From Aquimarina sp. AU474 (GTDB lineage: Bacteria > Bacteroidota > Bacteroidia > Flavobacteriales > Flavobacteriaceae): a DNA stretch of 64,000 nucleotides. Location of the stretch: the NCBI RefSeq assembly GCF_900312815.1, contig NZ_OMPE01000009.1, forward strand, positions 1,178,001 through 1,242,000, in the 5' to 3' direction. Below, in pieces: positions 34,997-44,715 of this stretch (position 1 is its first letter; each line of letters opens with the position of its first letter). Both the position numbers and the translations under genes were made by a program. The notes beneath the pieces are model-generated. The model had not been told where the DNA came from, made no database searches, and saw only the letters and a program-made list of their open reading frames with translations.

Positions 34997-37831
34997 TTAG
35001 AATTTATAAGTATAACTCAAAGAGATTTCCTGGCCAGGACTCCACTTTGAATATACACGATCTTCAGATCCGAAAGATTCGTATACACTTTCAATATCAT
35101 CGTCTAATAAGTTTGAAAATTTCAAGCTAACTGATGAATTCTTTTTTTCTCCAAAAGCTTTTCCAATAGTAAGATTGATGCTATGAAAAGGAAGCGTGAA
35201 TACATCTGGAATGTTACCATTACCTACAATTTGTAGTGTTCTTCCTTGCACATTGTAAAATGCACCACCTTGCCATCCATTATCTGGATTATTATAGTTA
35301 ATCCCAAAGTTAAGCAAGAAAGGCGATTGCCCTTGAAGAGTTCTACCATCTTCTAATTCTTCACCAACTCTAAGGTTATCCTCTCTAGCGTCTCTTTCAT
35401 CATCACTAAATTTTTGTTCAGATTCGATAAGAGAGAAGTTAGTAGTTACATTAAAATGCTCTAGTCCTGCAAAAGCCAAGTCTCTTCTAAACTCTATCTC
35501 AGCTCCGTATACAGTTGCATCACCAAGATTTAATGGTGTAAACTGACCTGTAGCTTCTCTGATAAAACTAAGCTCGATAGGATCATCAAAAGATTTATAA
35601 AATGCACTAACGGCAAAGAAGTTTGCACCTTCACCATAGATTTCATATCGTATATCAAAGTTATCGATATAGGTTGGTTGTACATTAATATTACCAATAA
35701 AGAAAGTATTAGATGTTGGATCAAAAATCTCTGCAATAGAAGCTTCTTTAAATGATGGTCTTGCCGTTGTTCTACTATATGATGCTCTTAATTTTTGATT
35801 TGCATCTTCGTTAAGATCATAAATCAAGTTTGCCGAAGGGAAAAAATCTGCTTCGTCAAGAATAGACTCTTCATTAAATTGAAGTCCACTTTGACTTTCT
35901 CCTGTGTATAATAAATCAAACTTTTCGAATCTAACTCCCAAGATAGCATTGAAGCGATCTGATAATTTAAACTCTTCAGAGATATACCCAGCTGCAATAG
36001 AAATCGTAGAATCGAATGTATCAGAGATGTTTGAGTCACGTCTTACAAAAGAACCTTGCCCTGTATTTGGGTTAAATATATTATCTGGATTAAGAACCTG
36101 ATTAGGGTCACCGCCTAAAATTTGCGTATTAAAACTTCCTGCAAACGGAGTCGAAAATTGATCTACAGAAAAATCACGTTGTTTATATGTATATGCAGGA
36201 CCAAACTTGGTTTTAGCATCTCTTCCAAATAATTTATGCTTTTTGGTAAGATCTAGTTTTCCTGCAGCATTAACTTCCTCAAGATCTCGCCATATTCTTC
36301 TAGGATCTCCACCTTCACTGGCGCTAATTGTAAATACAGTAGGGTCATTTTCACTAACAACAAAATTGGTTGTTCTTAAATCTTTATCATATACTCGGGA
36401 TAGTGTTGGTGAAACTTTCCACTCGATAAGCCAAGAGGCATCTTCGCTACTGTGTCTGCCAGAAAACAAAACGTTTGTGATAGATCGTTGTGTATAAATG
36501 AGGTTGTCTTGTTTGATTTGATTAGAATTAATAATCAGGTTTCGTTGATCAAACAAAGATGCTTCAGATTCTCCGTTCTGAATATGAAGAATATTAAACT
36601 TGTACTTAGATTTTTCGGTTTTATATGATAATCCGGCTAATCCACTAAGTAAAACATTATTAATACCAACTTCTCCCTGTTGACTTCTATCTACACCTAA
36701 TTCTAGAACAGAAGGATCCGAGTTTTTTCTAAACACTTGCCCTTCGATATACTCTTCGTAATAAGTAGTTTCGTTTCTGTATGATAAGGATGCCAATACC
36801 CCTAATCTGTTATCACCAACTTCAAATTGTTTACCAGCTGTAAATCCAAAATTATAATCAACAAAACTTTTTTCTCTTTCAGCAGCAAGTGTTCTGTCTA
36901 ATAAAAATGTGTTTTCTCTAGCAGTGTTACCATCTACTTGCGGTAATGGTAGTGTACCTGTTGTATTGTCTAGTGGGTTATCACGACTTCCGTCATCAAA
37001 CCCTAAGAAATCAGTGTCGCCACCTTGATAGTTTAAGTAGTTATCATCAAGATGCATAGAAGAATTATATGATGCTCCTACAGAAAGACTATATTCTTCT
37101 CGAGATGGTAAGTCTTTAGTAATAATGTCTACAACACCACCTGTGAAATCAGCAGGCTGATCTGCTGTAGCCGATTTAACCACTAAAATATTTTCTAAAA
37201 TGTTAGTAGGGAAAATGTCTAATTGTAATGTATTTCTGTCCGGATCCAATCCAGGAACATCAACACCATTTAATATCGATTTTGTGTAACGATCACCTAG
37301 TCCACGTACATATACAAATTTACCCCCTTGTACAGATACTCCAGGAACATTTTTTACAGCACTTGCAATGTTACTAGCTCCAGTAGTTTTTATACTCTCT
37401 ATAGATAATCCATCTAATAGTTTTACAGAATTTTTTTGAAGCGTTAATACAGCAGCTTTAGTGTTTTTTCTTACTGTAGTTGTAATTACTACATCTTCTA
37501 GAGCAGCGGCAGTTGCATTAATGGTAACGTTAAGATCCACAACATCGCCCGATGATTTTACTTCTACACCACTCACTTCTTTGGTTTCATAACCAACAAA
37601 AGAAAAAACGATGGTATATGTGCCTGGTTCAACATTGATCTCATATAAACCATCAAAGTCTGATGTAGACCCAATTGATGCGTCTTTTACAGAGATATTC
37701 GCAAAAGGTAACACGTCATTAGTTTCACCATCTATTACTTTACCCGTAATTTTTCCTTGTGCAAAAGTGGACATAGTCGCTCCAAGAATTAGGAGTGCAC
37801 ACAGCGTTTTTTTTATAAATGTTTTATACAT
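34997..37831 (-). CDS. TonB-dependent outer-membrane receptor 1 (phosphate locus)
   Basis: A 944-residue receptor. Signal peptide (1-24), carboxypeptidase-regulatory-like domain (about 27-112, with GKVIDGETNDVLPFANISVK), plug domain (about 130-245) with FVYVRGLGDRYTKSILNGVD and FTGGVVDIITKDLP, then a 22-strand-type barrel ending in LSYTYKF. No SusD partner is present; instead the gene follows a beta-helix lipoprotein gene by 90 bases. It is paralogous to receptor 2 at 41102. The ligand is unknown; phosphate-containing substrates are inferred only from the neighbouring pho genes. Confidence 0.92.
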   Translation of the reverse strand: MYKTFIKKTLCALLILGATMSTFAQGKITGKVIDGETNDVLPFANISVKDASIGSTSDFDGLYEINVEPGTYTIVFSFVGYETKEVSGVEVKSSGDVVDLNVTINATAAALEDVVITTTVRKNTKAAVLTLQKNSVKLLDGLSIESIKTTGASNIASAVKNVPGVSVQGGKFVYVRGLGDRYTKSILNGVDVPGLDPDRNTLQLDIFPTNILENILVVKSATADQPADFTGGVVDIITKDLPSREEYSLSVGASYNSSMHLDDNYLNYQGGDTDFLGFDDGSRDNPLDNTTGTLPLPQVDGNTARENTFLLDRTLAAEREKSFVDYNFGFTAGKQFEVGDNRLGVLASLSYRNETTYYEEYIEGQVFRKNSDPSVLELGVDRSQQGEVGINNVLLSGLAGLSYKTEKSKYKFNILHIQNGESEASLFDQRNLIINSNQIKQDNLIYTQRSITNVLFSGRHSSEDASWLIEWKVSPTLSRVYDKDLRTTNFVVSENDPTVFTISASEGGDPRRIWRDLEEVNAAGKLDLTKKHKLFGRDAKTKFGPAYTYKQRDFSVDQFSTPFAGSFNTQILGGDPNQVLNPDNIFNPNTGQGSFVRRDSNISDTFDSTISIAAGYISEEFKLSDRFNAILGVRFEKFDLLYTGESQSGLQFNEESILDEADFFPSANLIYDLNEDANQKLRASYSRTTARPSFKEASIAEIFDPTSNTFFIGNINVQPTYIDNFDIRYEIYGEGANFFAVSAFYKSFDDPIELSFIREATGQFTPLNLGDATVYGAEIEFRRDLAFAGLEHFNVTTNFSLIESEQKFSDDERDAREDNLRVGEELEDGRTLQGQSPFLLNFGINYNNPDNGWQGGAFYNVQGRTLQIVGNGNIPDVFTLPFHSINLTIGKAFGEKKNSSVSLKFSNLLDDDIESVYESFGSEDRVYSKWSPGQEISLSYTYKF

Positions 37832-37921
37832 TTTCCCTATTGATTTATTATAAGTATTGCTCGTTTCCTTTTAGAAACGAGCAATACCGTAGTACTAACT
37901 ATTTATGACTAAATTCAAATT

Positions 37922-39211
37922 TTAGAATCCTAAATTGGCTTTAGCGTTAGCAAATGTCCAGCTAAACTGAGCTGTATTTGCACCAACATTAGCAGAAGCA
38001 GCATCGGTAACAGCGGTTGTCCATGCATCAGCTCTTTCAGTAAATGTTGGCATTAAGATTATTGGGTTTTCAGGAACATCATTAGAGTCATCAGCATCAT
38101 CACAGTTTGAAGCACATCCTACTTTTTCTACAAAGATATCTTCTGCAGCAGCAACACCAGTTGGTAATACGATTTCCCAAGCAGTAAAAGTGATGTCACC
38201 ATCAAGGAAGTTTTGAGAAACACCATTGTTATCTAATTCTACATCTGCAGAATCAGTAAATCCTGTAACTAATACATTGCTGGTAGTTCCTGTAGCACCA
38301 CTTCTGTAATCTGCAACTTCACCAGAGTTAGATCCAAATAAAGTAACATTTTGCAATGTAAATGATCCAGTAGCAGATCCCTCAGGTCCGTCGATTTCAA
38401 GACCATGATCAGATATAGCACCTTGTACTACTACTACGTTATCGATAGTTCCAGAATATGCTTGATCAATATCGATAGCATCATCTCCTTGAGACCATAC
38501 TAATAGGTTAGAGGCGTTTACTGTACCACCAAAGAATTCAACGCCATCATCAACATTACCTACTACCTCGATAAATTCTATCGTAGTTCCTGTACCAACA
38601 CCACCAAGTGTTAATCCGTTAATTTCGTTACCTTCTCCAATTAATGCTCCACCATGACGAATAGAGATGTATCTGTAAGTACCAGAATCATCAGCTGGAT
38701 CAGATCCACCGTATAATCCATTAGTATCACTTGCAGGTATTCCTTCTATTTGAGCAGCATCTGCATCACCATTTAAAGAAACTGGAGCATTACCAAGAAC
38801 AATAAGTCCTCCCCAAAGTCCTCTTTGGTTCTCATCTAAGTTCGTTCCAGCGGTTTGTCCTAAAGCAATGTCATCTGCAATTGAAGTAAAGATGATAGGT
38901 GCCGTAGCAGTACCATTAGCTTCAAGTTTTGCTCCTCTTGCAATAATTAAAGTAGAAGCGTTTGCCCCTGTACCGCCTTCTGCTTTAAGGATAGTTCCAG
39001 CTTCAATAGTTAAAGTAGCACCATTTGTTACTGTAACACGACCATCTAGGGTGTATATGTTAGCTGCTGTTAAAGTTCTATTTTCAGTAATTTGGCCACT
39101 CAAAGTAGTGTTTTCTGCAGGTGGAGGGGTTGGTTCTGTGTCATCGTCGCTACCACAACCAGTAAATGCTAACATTGAAATTGCAAAACCTGCAATGATT
39201 AATTTTTTCAT
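37922..39211 (-). CDS. Surface beta-helix lipoprotein 1
   Basis: A 429-residue protein with a lipoprotein signal (lipobox AFTGC, Cys19) followed by GSDDD, an acidic stretch like the lipoprotein export signal that sends Bacteroidota lipoproteins to the cell surface. The rest shows right-handed beta-helix style repeats (GATLTIEAGTILKAEGG, DDGVEFFGGTVNASN, GDDAIDIDQAYSG). It shares these with the paralogue at 39747. Two cysteines near 370 (GCASNC) may form a loop. It probably works with receptor 1 as substrate-binding partner, an inference. Confidence 0.8.
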   Translation of the reverse strand: MKKLIIAGFAISMLAFTGCGSDDDTEPTPPPAENTTLSGQITENRTLTAANIYTLDGRVTVTNGATLTIEAGTILKAEGGTGANASTLIIARGAKLEANGTATAPIIFTSIADDIALGQTAGTNLDENQRGLWGGLIVLGNAPVSLNGDADAAQIEGIPASDTNGLYGGSDPADDSGTYRYISIRHGGALIGEGNEINGLTLGGVGTGTTIEFIEVVGNVDDGVEFFGGTVNASNLLVWSQGDDAIDIDQAYSGTIDNVVVVQGAISDHGLEIDGPEGSATGSFTLQNVTLFGSNSGEVADYRSGATGTTSNVLVTGFTDSADVELDNNGVSQNFLDGDITFTAWEIVLPTGVAAAEDIFVEKVGCASNCDDADDSNDVPENPIILMPTFTERADAWTTAVTDAASANVGANTAQFSWTFANAKANLGF

Positions 39212-39529
39212 AATTGATAATTTAAAGAATTAAGATTTTGTTCTTTTTTTGAGTTTAAAAACTTCTACAAATAAATACGGTTTTACAGTAATTGATTTTA
39301 TGCCACTATTATGGTTAGTTTAAGGCATTGTGATGTAGGAAAAAATGGTAGTAAGGTGAAATTTGTAAGGTTTTTCAGGGAATTTTGACTTTAAAATACA
39401 AATGCGAAAAGAGTGTAATATTTGTTGATTACTAAGCTCTTGAAGGGGTAAAAGCTTTGCGAAAAATGATGTTCTTTTTTTGATCTAATAGTATTTAAAA
39501 GTATTCAAAAGTCATTTTTATAAAACTTT

Positions 39530-39551
39530 AGCTTATTGTTACGAGAGTGTT
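39530..39551 (-). promoter_or_regulatory. Weak candidate Pho-type repeat pair upstream of lipoprotein 1
   Basis: On the - strand AACACTCTCGT and AACAATAAGCT stand directly head to tail at 11-bp spacing, 16 bases upstream of a -7-like GACTTTTG. Only two units, and far from the ATG, so the weakest of the set. Confidence 0.35.
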
Positions 39552-39687
39552 AAAATCAATAAATTAACAAAATATGGATTAACATAGGGGTAAAATGAAA
39601 TAGACAATGAGTCGTATTTGTGAAATGTTTTTTTGAGATTTTTCGTTTTTTTTGGGTAGATTAAAACCAAATTGAAATTTTACACAT

Positions 39688-39721
39688 AAAAAAAGCCTGG
39701 CAATTTGCCAGGCTTTTTTTT
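39688..39721. terminator. Terminator of the receptor 2-lipoprotein 2 operon
   Basis: A perfect stem AGCCTGGCA/TGCCAGGCT (39694-39702 with 39706-39714), three-base loop and flanking A7/T8 runs, 26 bases after the lipoprotein 2 stop on the - strand. Confidence 0.9.
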
Positions 39722-39746
39722 ATATTCAAAACTGTATGTTATTGCT

Positions 39747-41069
39747 TTACAAACGAGTCCAATCAGAAGTCCAAGAATCTCCACTTTGTAATGCACCAGC
39801 ATAGTTAGCAGCATCAAAAAATGAATTTAATGTAGATGGATCAAAATTGTCCACACCGTCTGTAGCAACTGTAAATTGGTACGTTCCTCTAAAACCTGTA
39901 ACTTCAAAATTAGCAGGGATAGCGCTACCGGCATTATTAAAAGGAGCACCAGATCCGTCTAAAGTGAAATTATTGAAAGTTGCAAAATCAGCAAGATCTA
40001 CTGTAGCTCCGCCGTGATCTAAATCGAAAGAATTAACGTTATCTATAATTGAGTTTCTAACAATTACTTCATTGTTGTTAAGGTTTAGAAGTGTTTGATC
40101 ATCATCAACTTCGATTCCTTTTCCAGGAAATGCTTTAATGATTGTATTGTATAAGCTTACTTTAGTACCTGCTCTAAATTCGATTCCTTTATTTTCGCCG
40201 TCACCATCTTCTGCACCAATTAAAGTGATATTAGATAATGTTGGGTTTGAGAAAGGAGCAGCATCAGGAGCAGATGATAAATTATCAGCTTCAATTCCTT
40301 TATCGCCAGCCGCAGATGTTTGTTGAGCGATCCAGAATTGGCCATTTCCTATCCAACCATCTGTCCAGTCAAAAGAATCATCACCAGCACCAGTTACAAC
40401 AGCATATTTTAAGTTTACCGTACCACCAAAGAATTCGATACCATCATCATTTCCATTAAAAGCTTGAATAAATTCTATTGTAGTTCCGTTACCTACACCA
40501 TATAAAGAAAGTCCATTGTATTCTGCATCATCGTTAATTTTCCCACCGGTATATTCTAAACGTACATAACGTAATATACCTGAATCATCTGCTGGGTTTG
40601 TACCACCGTATGTAAGGTTAGCTACTTCTGTAGTTGCAGTAGTCCCTCTATTAATAGGTGCTCTACCGGCTAATAATAATCCTCCCCAATCGCCAGCATT
40701 TGGAGTAGATTTGTTAGAAGTAAATACGATAGGTTGACTTGCTGTACCTTCTGCTAATATTCTTGCACCTTGCTCTATGGCTAGGTAAGAAAACACACCT
40801 CCAACATCACCGGCAATAATTCTTGTTCCAGGTTCTATAGTTAGTGTAATACCATCTACTACAGATACACCACCTCTTAATTCGTATACTTCGTCTGCAG
40901 TTAACGTTAGGTTTTCTGTGATTTGTCCTTCAAGAACTACGCTTCCACTATTGTCACCCCCACCAGGGTTTATGATTACATCTCCTATATTATCTTCTTG
41001 GATTGTACAAGCGCTAAATAGAATCGCCGCACCAAATAATATTCCGGCAAATAAATTTTTAGTTTTCAT
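39747..41069 (-). CDS. Beta-helix lipoprotein 2
   Basis: A 440-residue paralogue of the lipoprotein at 37922. Lipobox FSAC with Cys21, then TIQEDNIGD. Repeats of the beta-helix type include GITLTIEPGTRIIAG, NGTTIEFIQAFNGNDDGIEF and GAGDDSFDWTDGW. It lies 32 bases downstream of receptor 2 in the same operon, whereas in the other pair the lipoprotein comes first. The central NPADDSG and DDG-EFFGGTVN blocks are the best conserved between the two and may form the binding face. Confidence 0.8.
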   Translation of the reverse strand: MKTKNLFAGILFGAAILFSACTIQEDNIGDVIINPGGGDNSGSVVLEGQITENLTLTADEVYELRGGVSVVDGITLTIEPGTRIIAGDVGGVFSYLAIEQGARILAEGTASQPIVFTSNKSTPNAGDWGGLLLAGRAPINRGTTATTEVANLTYGGTNPADDSGILRYVRLEYTGGKINDDAEYNGLSLYGVGNGTTIEFIQAFNGNDDGIEFFGGTVNLKYAVVTGAGDDSFDWTDGWIGNGQFWIAQQTSAAGDKGIEADNLSSAPDAAPFSNPTLSNITLIGAEDGDGENKGIEFRAGTKVSLYNTIIKAFPGKGIEVDDDQTLLNLNNNEVIVRNSIIDNVNSFDLDHGGATVDLADFATFNNFTLDGSGAPFNNAGSAIPANFEVTGFRGTYQFTVATDGVDNFDPSTLNSFFDAANYAGALQSGDSWTSDWTRL

Positions 41070-41101
41070 CTTTTTATTTCTTATTAATGTGTTGTTCTTT
41101 T

Positions 41102-43909
41102 TTATAATTTAAGAGTTACCCCTAAGCTAAAATTGATACCATTATCAAATTTATAGGTTGTAAATTCTTGATTTAAATCTTCCTGATCTTGAAATCTTTC
41201 TATAGATGGATTTAATAAGTTTTTAGCTTTAAAACTGATTTCGATATGATCCCCTATTTCATCTTTGAAATTGAAGTTAAGTACGCCAAAACCTTTTTCG
41301 AAAATATCTCCAACTCCATTTCCACCGGCAGAGTATACGCGGTCTCCAAAAATGTTGAAATCTAGTGCTGTTGTGATATTATGCTTTTCGAACTTTTTGC
41401 CATATACCAAATCTGTATTTATTAAAAAAGGAGAAGCACCTTGTAATTGTCTTTCTATATTAGTGGGGGCGATATTAGAACCATTAAAAGTAGTAATGGT
41501 AGGGTCAATCTCTACCTGTGTGTACATGATAGTCGCATTAATCCCAAAATTTAAATTGTTCCATGTTGTTTCTTCTACCTTGAAAAGATTACCTAAGTTT
41601 TTACGGTATTCTAATTCTGCTCCAAAGATTACTACATTGTCAGAATTAACAAATGTGTTTACATTTGATGCTGAGGCTACAAATACCTTTTCGATTGGAT
41701 TTTCGATATACTTACCAAATAAAGTAGCAGCTACTAATTCTCCAGATTGCTCAGGGAAATACTCCCATTTAAGATCGATATTATAATTATCAGAATTTTT
41801 AAGAATAGGATTTCCTAAAGTAGATTCTGTAACATCTTCATCTAAGAAAGGAGCGACCTCTGTAAATTTTGGCAGAGTAACCGTCTTACTTGCTGCAAAA
41901 CGAAGATTAGATTTTTCATTTACCACATATTTTAAACTAATACTTGGTAAAATAAATGTTTCATCAATCTTTTGTGTTCTAAAAGGAGAAGTTTCAAGAT
42001 CTTGTTGTTCTCTATAGAATACATTTTGTTCAAACAGTTCTGTACGAAGACCACCATTAAAGGTTAATTTTTCTGTTAGTGCATATTGTAAATTAACGAA
42101 TCCTGCGATTGTTAATAAATCAGCTTCATAGAGTCTCGTTGTATTAAGGTTCTCTAAAACTACATAGTCTCCGTTTGAAAAATTGGTTTCATTTAATAAT
42201 GCATCAGGATTGTTAAAGTCTACATTAGTATTTCTAAACCCGTTAAGGTTGTAGTTTAATTGATTAGATTCAAAATCTCTGTCTTTGCCTCTCGCGGCAA
42301 CTCCAACAGTAAGTTTGTTTTTGAAATTATCATCTTCATCTTTTCCAAAGTTGATATCAAAATCTACTTTTCCAGAATAATCATTCTCGTTCAACTCTTG
42401 GTAGAAACGTTGATTGTTTGCTAAATCTGGACTTGTACGGTTTCCTAAAACCAAATTTCCATTTTGCAATTCTGTAAATACCAACTGGCGTCTATCTGGA
42501 ATTAATCCTTGAGCTTTATTATATGCTCCACCCCAATCTAATTTGTATTTACCATCTTTAAATTTGTGTTCACCTATTAACTGTTGAGTAAACAGGTTAT
42601 TTTGTTCGTAGGTACCTCTTCTTAAACGAATACCTACATCTGTATCTTCACTACTTACACCATCTGTAAATTCTCTTAATTCATCCTGAGTGTCATTTAC
42701 GAATAAAGTAGTAGCAAGTATTTTATTATTGCTATTCCAACGATATCCTAGGCTTCCTAATAAAGTAGTATTTGTGCTATATTGATAACGGTCAACATTT
42801 CTAAAGTTACCTAGACCAGTAATGCTTTCTCCTTGAGAGTTAAAAGCTGCTTGATTACCACCAAGGGCAGTTCTGTGATTTTGACTAAAAGATCCTGTTA
42901 CTAAAACGTCTAGTTTTTGATCTTCGGCAATGGTAAATGTTTTACCTCCGGCAACACTCATGCCACCATCAGGGCCATTAAATCTTTTTTCTGGATTAAA
43001 AGAAGTGTCAAATGGAAAATAATCAATATCAGTACTTACATAATTGTAATTAGGGATTTCTAAAAAGATAGGTACTCTTCTAGAGCCATCATCAATTCCC
43101 CAATCATCATACTGTCCGCCGTTAAGTAAGAAAAAATCGTTACTGATAGCTTTAGAATTTACTCCAGAATTAAAACTGAATTCTAAAAACCCTTTTCCTG
43201 GGCGGTCTTTGGTATCAATGTTTACACTGGCTCCTGCAAAATCTCCATAAATATCAGGAGAATAAGTTTTGTAAATACCCAAATTCTCAACAATATCTGT
43301 TGGGAAAATACCAAGATCAATAAGTTTTAACTTCGGATTTAAAGAAGGAATAGGTAGGCCATTTAAATATGCATTATTATAACGATCACCTAATCCACGA
43401 ACATAAAGCTTATCACTTTGTTTGGATATACCAGTTGCTTTTGTTAATCCAGTAGCTACATCGCTTACTCCCTTTTTAGAAAGTTCTTGCGCACCAATCT
43501 TCTGTTGAATAGTCACTGCATTTTTCTGTTCTAATAGGATAGCGACTTCAGATTCTTTTGTGGTAGTTGTTTTGATAATTACCTCATCCAAGGCAGCAGC
43601 ACTTGCACCAATAGATGCATTAACGGTTAGTGTTTCTCCTGTTGTAACGATAATCTCTTTGTCAAGAGTTTCGTATCCAATAAAGCTAAATTCTAATATG
43701 TGTACGCCAGGCTGTAAATTATCAATGGTGTATAAACCATCAAAGTCTGTTGTTGTTCCTTTTGTTGTTCCTTTGATTAATACATTAGCAAAAGGAAGAG
43801 GTTGGTTGTTAGATTCCTTGTCTAACAATTTTCCGGTAACCGAACCGGTCTCTTGCGCAAAGAGTATTCCTGCAAAAAATAGCGCAATCAGGGTAACAAT
43901 TTTTTTCAT
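41102..43909 (-). CDS. TonB-dependent outer-membrane receptor 2 (phosphate locus)
   Basis: A 935-residue receptor with signal peptide (1-18), carboxypeptidase-regulatory-like domain (about 22-105), plug (about 125-240, with KLYVRGLGDRYNNAYLNGLP and YGDFAGASVNIDTKDRPG) and a beta barrel ending in Leu-Lys-Leu. It shares the RGLGDRY plug signature and layout with receptor 1. Four 11-bp repeats precede it (43987-44032). First gene of an operon with lipoprotein 2. Transport of a phosphorus source is likely from context but not shown by the sequence. Confidence 0.92.
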   Translation of the reverse strand: MKKIVTLIALFFAGILFAQETGSVTGKLLDKESNNQPLPFANVLIKGTTKGTTTDFDGLYTIDNLQPGVHILEFSFIGYETLDKEIIVTTGETLTVNASIGASAAALDEVIIKTTTTKESEVAILLEQKNAVTIQQKIGAQELSKKGVSDVATGLTKATGISKQSDKLYVRGLGDRYNNAYLNGLPIPSLNPKLKLIDLGIFPTDIVENLGIYKTYSPDIYGDFAGASVNIDTKDRPGKGFLEFSFNSGVNSKAISNDFFLLNGGQYDDWGIDDGSRRVPIFLEIPNYNYVSTDIDYFPFDTSFNPEKRFNGPDGGMSVAGGKTFTIAEDQKLDVLVTGSFSQNHRTALGGNQAAFNSQGESITGLGNFRNVDRYQYSTNTTLLGSLGYRWNSNNKILATTLFVNDTQDELREFTDGVSSEDTDVGIRLRRGTYEQNNLFTQQLIGEHKFKDGKYKLDWGGAYNKAQGLIPDRRQLVFTELQNGNLVLGNRTSPDLANNQRFYQELNENDYSGKVDFDINFGKDEDDNFKNKLTVGVAARGKDRDFESNQLNYNLNGFRNTNVDFNNPDALLNETNFSNGDYVVLENLNTTRLYEADLLTIAGFVNLQYALTEKLTFNGGLRTELFEQNVFYREQQDLETSPFRTQKIDETFILPSISLKYVVNEKSNLRFAASKTVTLPKFTEVAPFLDEDVTESTLGNPILKNSDNYNIDLKWEYFPEQSGELVAATLFGKYIENPIEKVFVASASNVNTFVNSDNVVIFGAELEYRKNLGNLFKVEETTWNNLNFGINATIMYTQVEIDPTITTFNGSNIAPTNIERQLQGASPFLINTDLVYGKKFEKHNITTALDFNIFGDRVYSAGGNGVGDIFEKGFGVLNFNFKDEIGDHIEISFKAKNLLNPSIERFQDQEDLNQEFTTYKFDNGINFSLGVTLKL

Positions 43910-43986
43910 TTAACTTGTTCTGAAATTCTGGGCAAAGAACGTTACGGGGTGTTAAATGTGTGTTATTCAAAAATTAATTATGTATG

Positions 43987-44032
43987 ATTATAATGTTAGA
44001 TAATTGTTATCTACGTTTGTTTACAGAATGTT
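43987..44032 (-). promoter_or_regulatory. Candidate PhoB operator: four 11-bp repeats upstream of receptor 2
   Basis: Read on the - strand: AACATTCTGTA, AACAAACGTAG, two bases, AACAATTATCT, AACATTATAAT. The pairs are exactly 11 bp apart. The array ends 11 bases before a -7-like AATTTTTG, the geometry of an activator box replacing a -33 element. PhoB boxes in other bacteria are 11-bp direct repeats; the regulator assignment here is inferred. Confidence 0.6.
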
Positions 44033-44238
44033 TTCTTAACATTAAGGTTGTTTTACGCTTTCTGTAAATTGTTGGTATATAAGAGTTAGTTGTTGCTTAG
44101 ATGTTTTCTCAGAAAATTGGTTTTGTGTTAAGAAAATATTTTAAAGATAAACGGTGTAAATCCAATATTAAAGGTGTCTAATTGATAAAAGTCAAATAGG
44201 GGAATATAAATTATAATTTTTTTGAAATATTTGGGTAT

Positions 44239-44273
44239 AAAAAAACGTTTCAGATTTCTGAAACGTTTTTTTA
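44239..44273. terminator. Terminator of the MORN-repeat gene
   Basis: A long AT-flanked stem around ACGTTTCAGA/TCTGAAACGT, with A and T runs on both sides, 17 bases after the MORN gene stop on the - strand. Confidence 0.85.
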
Positions 44274-44289
44274 TATTATGTAAGATTGT

Positions 44290-44649
44290 TTAATTTTTGT
44301 AATTCACTACAACATTGTCTTTGTCCGACCAAGTAGTTACATCTGCAATCTGATTATCAGCATAATTTACTTCAGATAACTTATTGGCATTCCAAAAAAA
44401 CCATTTTCCAGTTTTTACACCATTGTTGTATTGTCCCATTGCGATTTTCTTTCCCGTGACATCATATGATTTCCATTCTCCATGAAGCTTACCTTCTTTA
44501 TTATAAAAACCTTGCTGCCTTACATTTCCATTCTCGTGAAAGAAAGTACCTTTAATTTGATCTCCTTGTTTTTCAAAAGTAGGTTTTACATCTTGTGCCA
44601 TTACAGTCGCAGAAAATAAAATGGCCATTGCTACTAATATCTTTTTCAT
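44290..44649 (-). CDS. Secreted MORN-repeat (YwqK-like) protein
   Basis: A 119-residue protein with a signal peptide (1-18, ending VMA before QDV). Three to four MORN_2-type repeats follow (NGNVRQQGFYNKEGKLHGEW, YNNGVKTGKWFFWN). The YwqK-type label antitoxin is a database habit with no support here. It is likely periplasmic or surface-bound; MORN_2 repeats commonly mediate protein or lipid contacts. An array of 11-bp repeats lies 67-110 bases upstream of its start, so it may belong to the phosphate regulon. Confidence 0.78.
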   Translation of the reverse strand: MKKILVAMAILFSATVMAQDVKPTFEKQGDQIKGTFFHENGNVRQQGFYNKEGKLHGEWKSYDVTGKKIAMGQYNNGVKTGKWFFWNANKLSEVNYADNQIADVTTWSDKDNVVVNYKN

Positions 44650-44715
44650 TTTTAACTATTTTAAATTTGTTAGGGCTGTCGACTTATAATATAAGTTTAA
44701 AAATACTACTTATTT

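Larger units (their letters stand above)
39212..39746. other. 535-base intergenic region between the two receptor operons
   Basis: It holds the terminator of the receptor 2 operon (39688-39721) and, on the - strand, a pair of 11-bp repeats (39530-39551) followed 16 bases later by GACTTTTG (39513-39506), a one-mismatch -7 element. If that is the promoter, the lipoprotein 1 transcript has a leader of nearly 300 bases. I see no reading frame or tRNA in it. Confidence 0.5.
43910..44289. other. 380-base intergenic region upstream of receptor 2
   Basis: It holds the terminator of the MORN gene (44239-44273), the 11-bp repeat array (43987-44032) and, 11 bases beyond the array in the direction of receptor 2, AATTTTTG on the - strand (43975-43968), a -7-like element with one mismatch. 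No reading frame is apparent. Confidence 0.6.

Noticed and set aside
35530-36497. Several frames inside TonB receptor 1 on both strands
   Set aside because: They lie wholly within a full-length receptor that reads through without interruption.
41265-41786. 173-residue + strand frame opposite receptor 2
   Set aside because: Shadow of the receptor gene; no start context and no recognisable domain.
44290-44649. Toxin-antitoxin function suggested by the YwqK-type label
   Set aside because: The protein is secreted, has MORN repeats only, and no toxin gene is adjacent.
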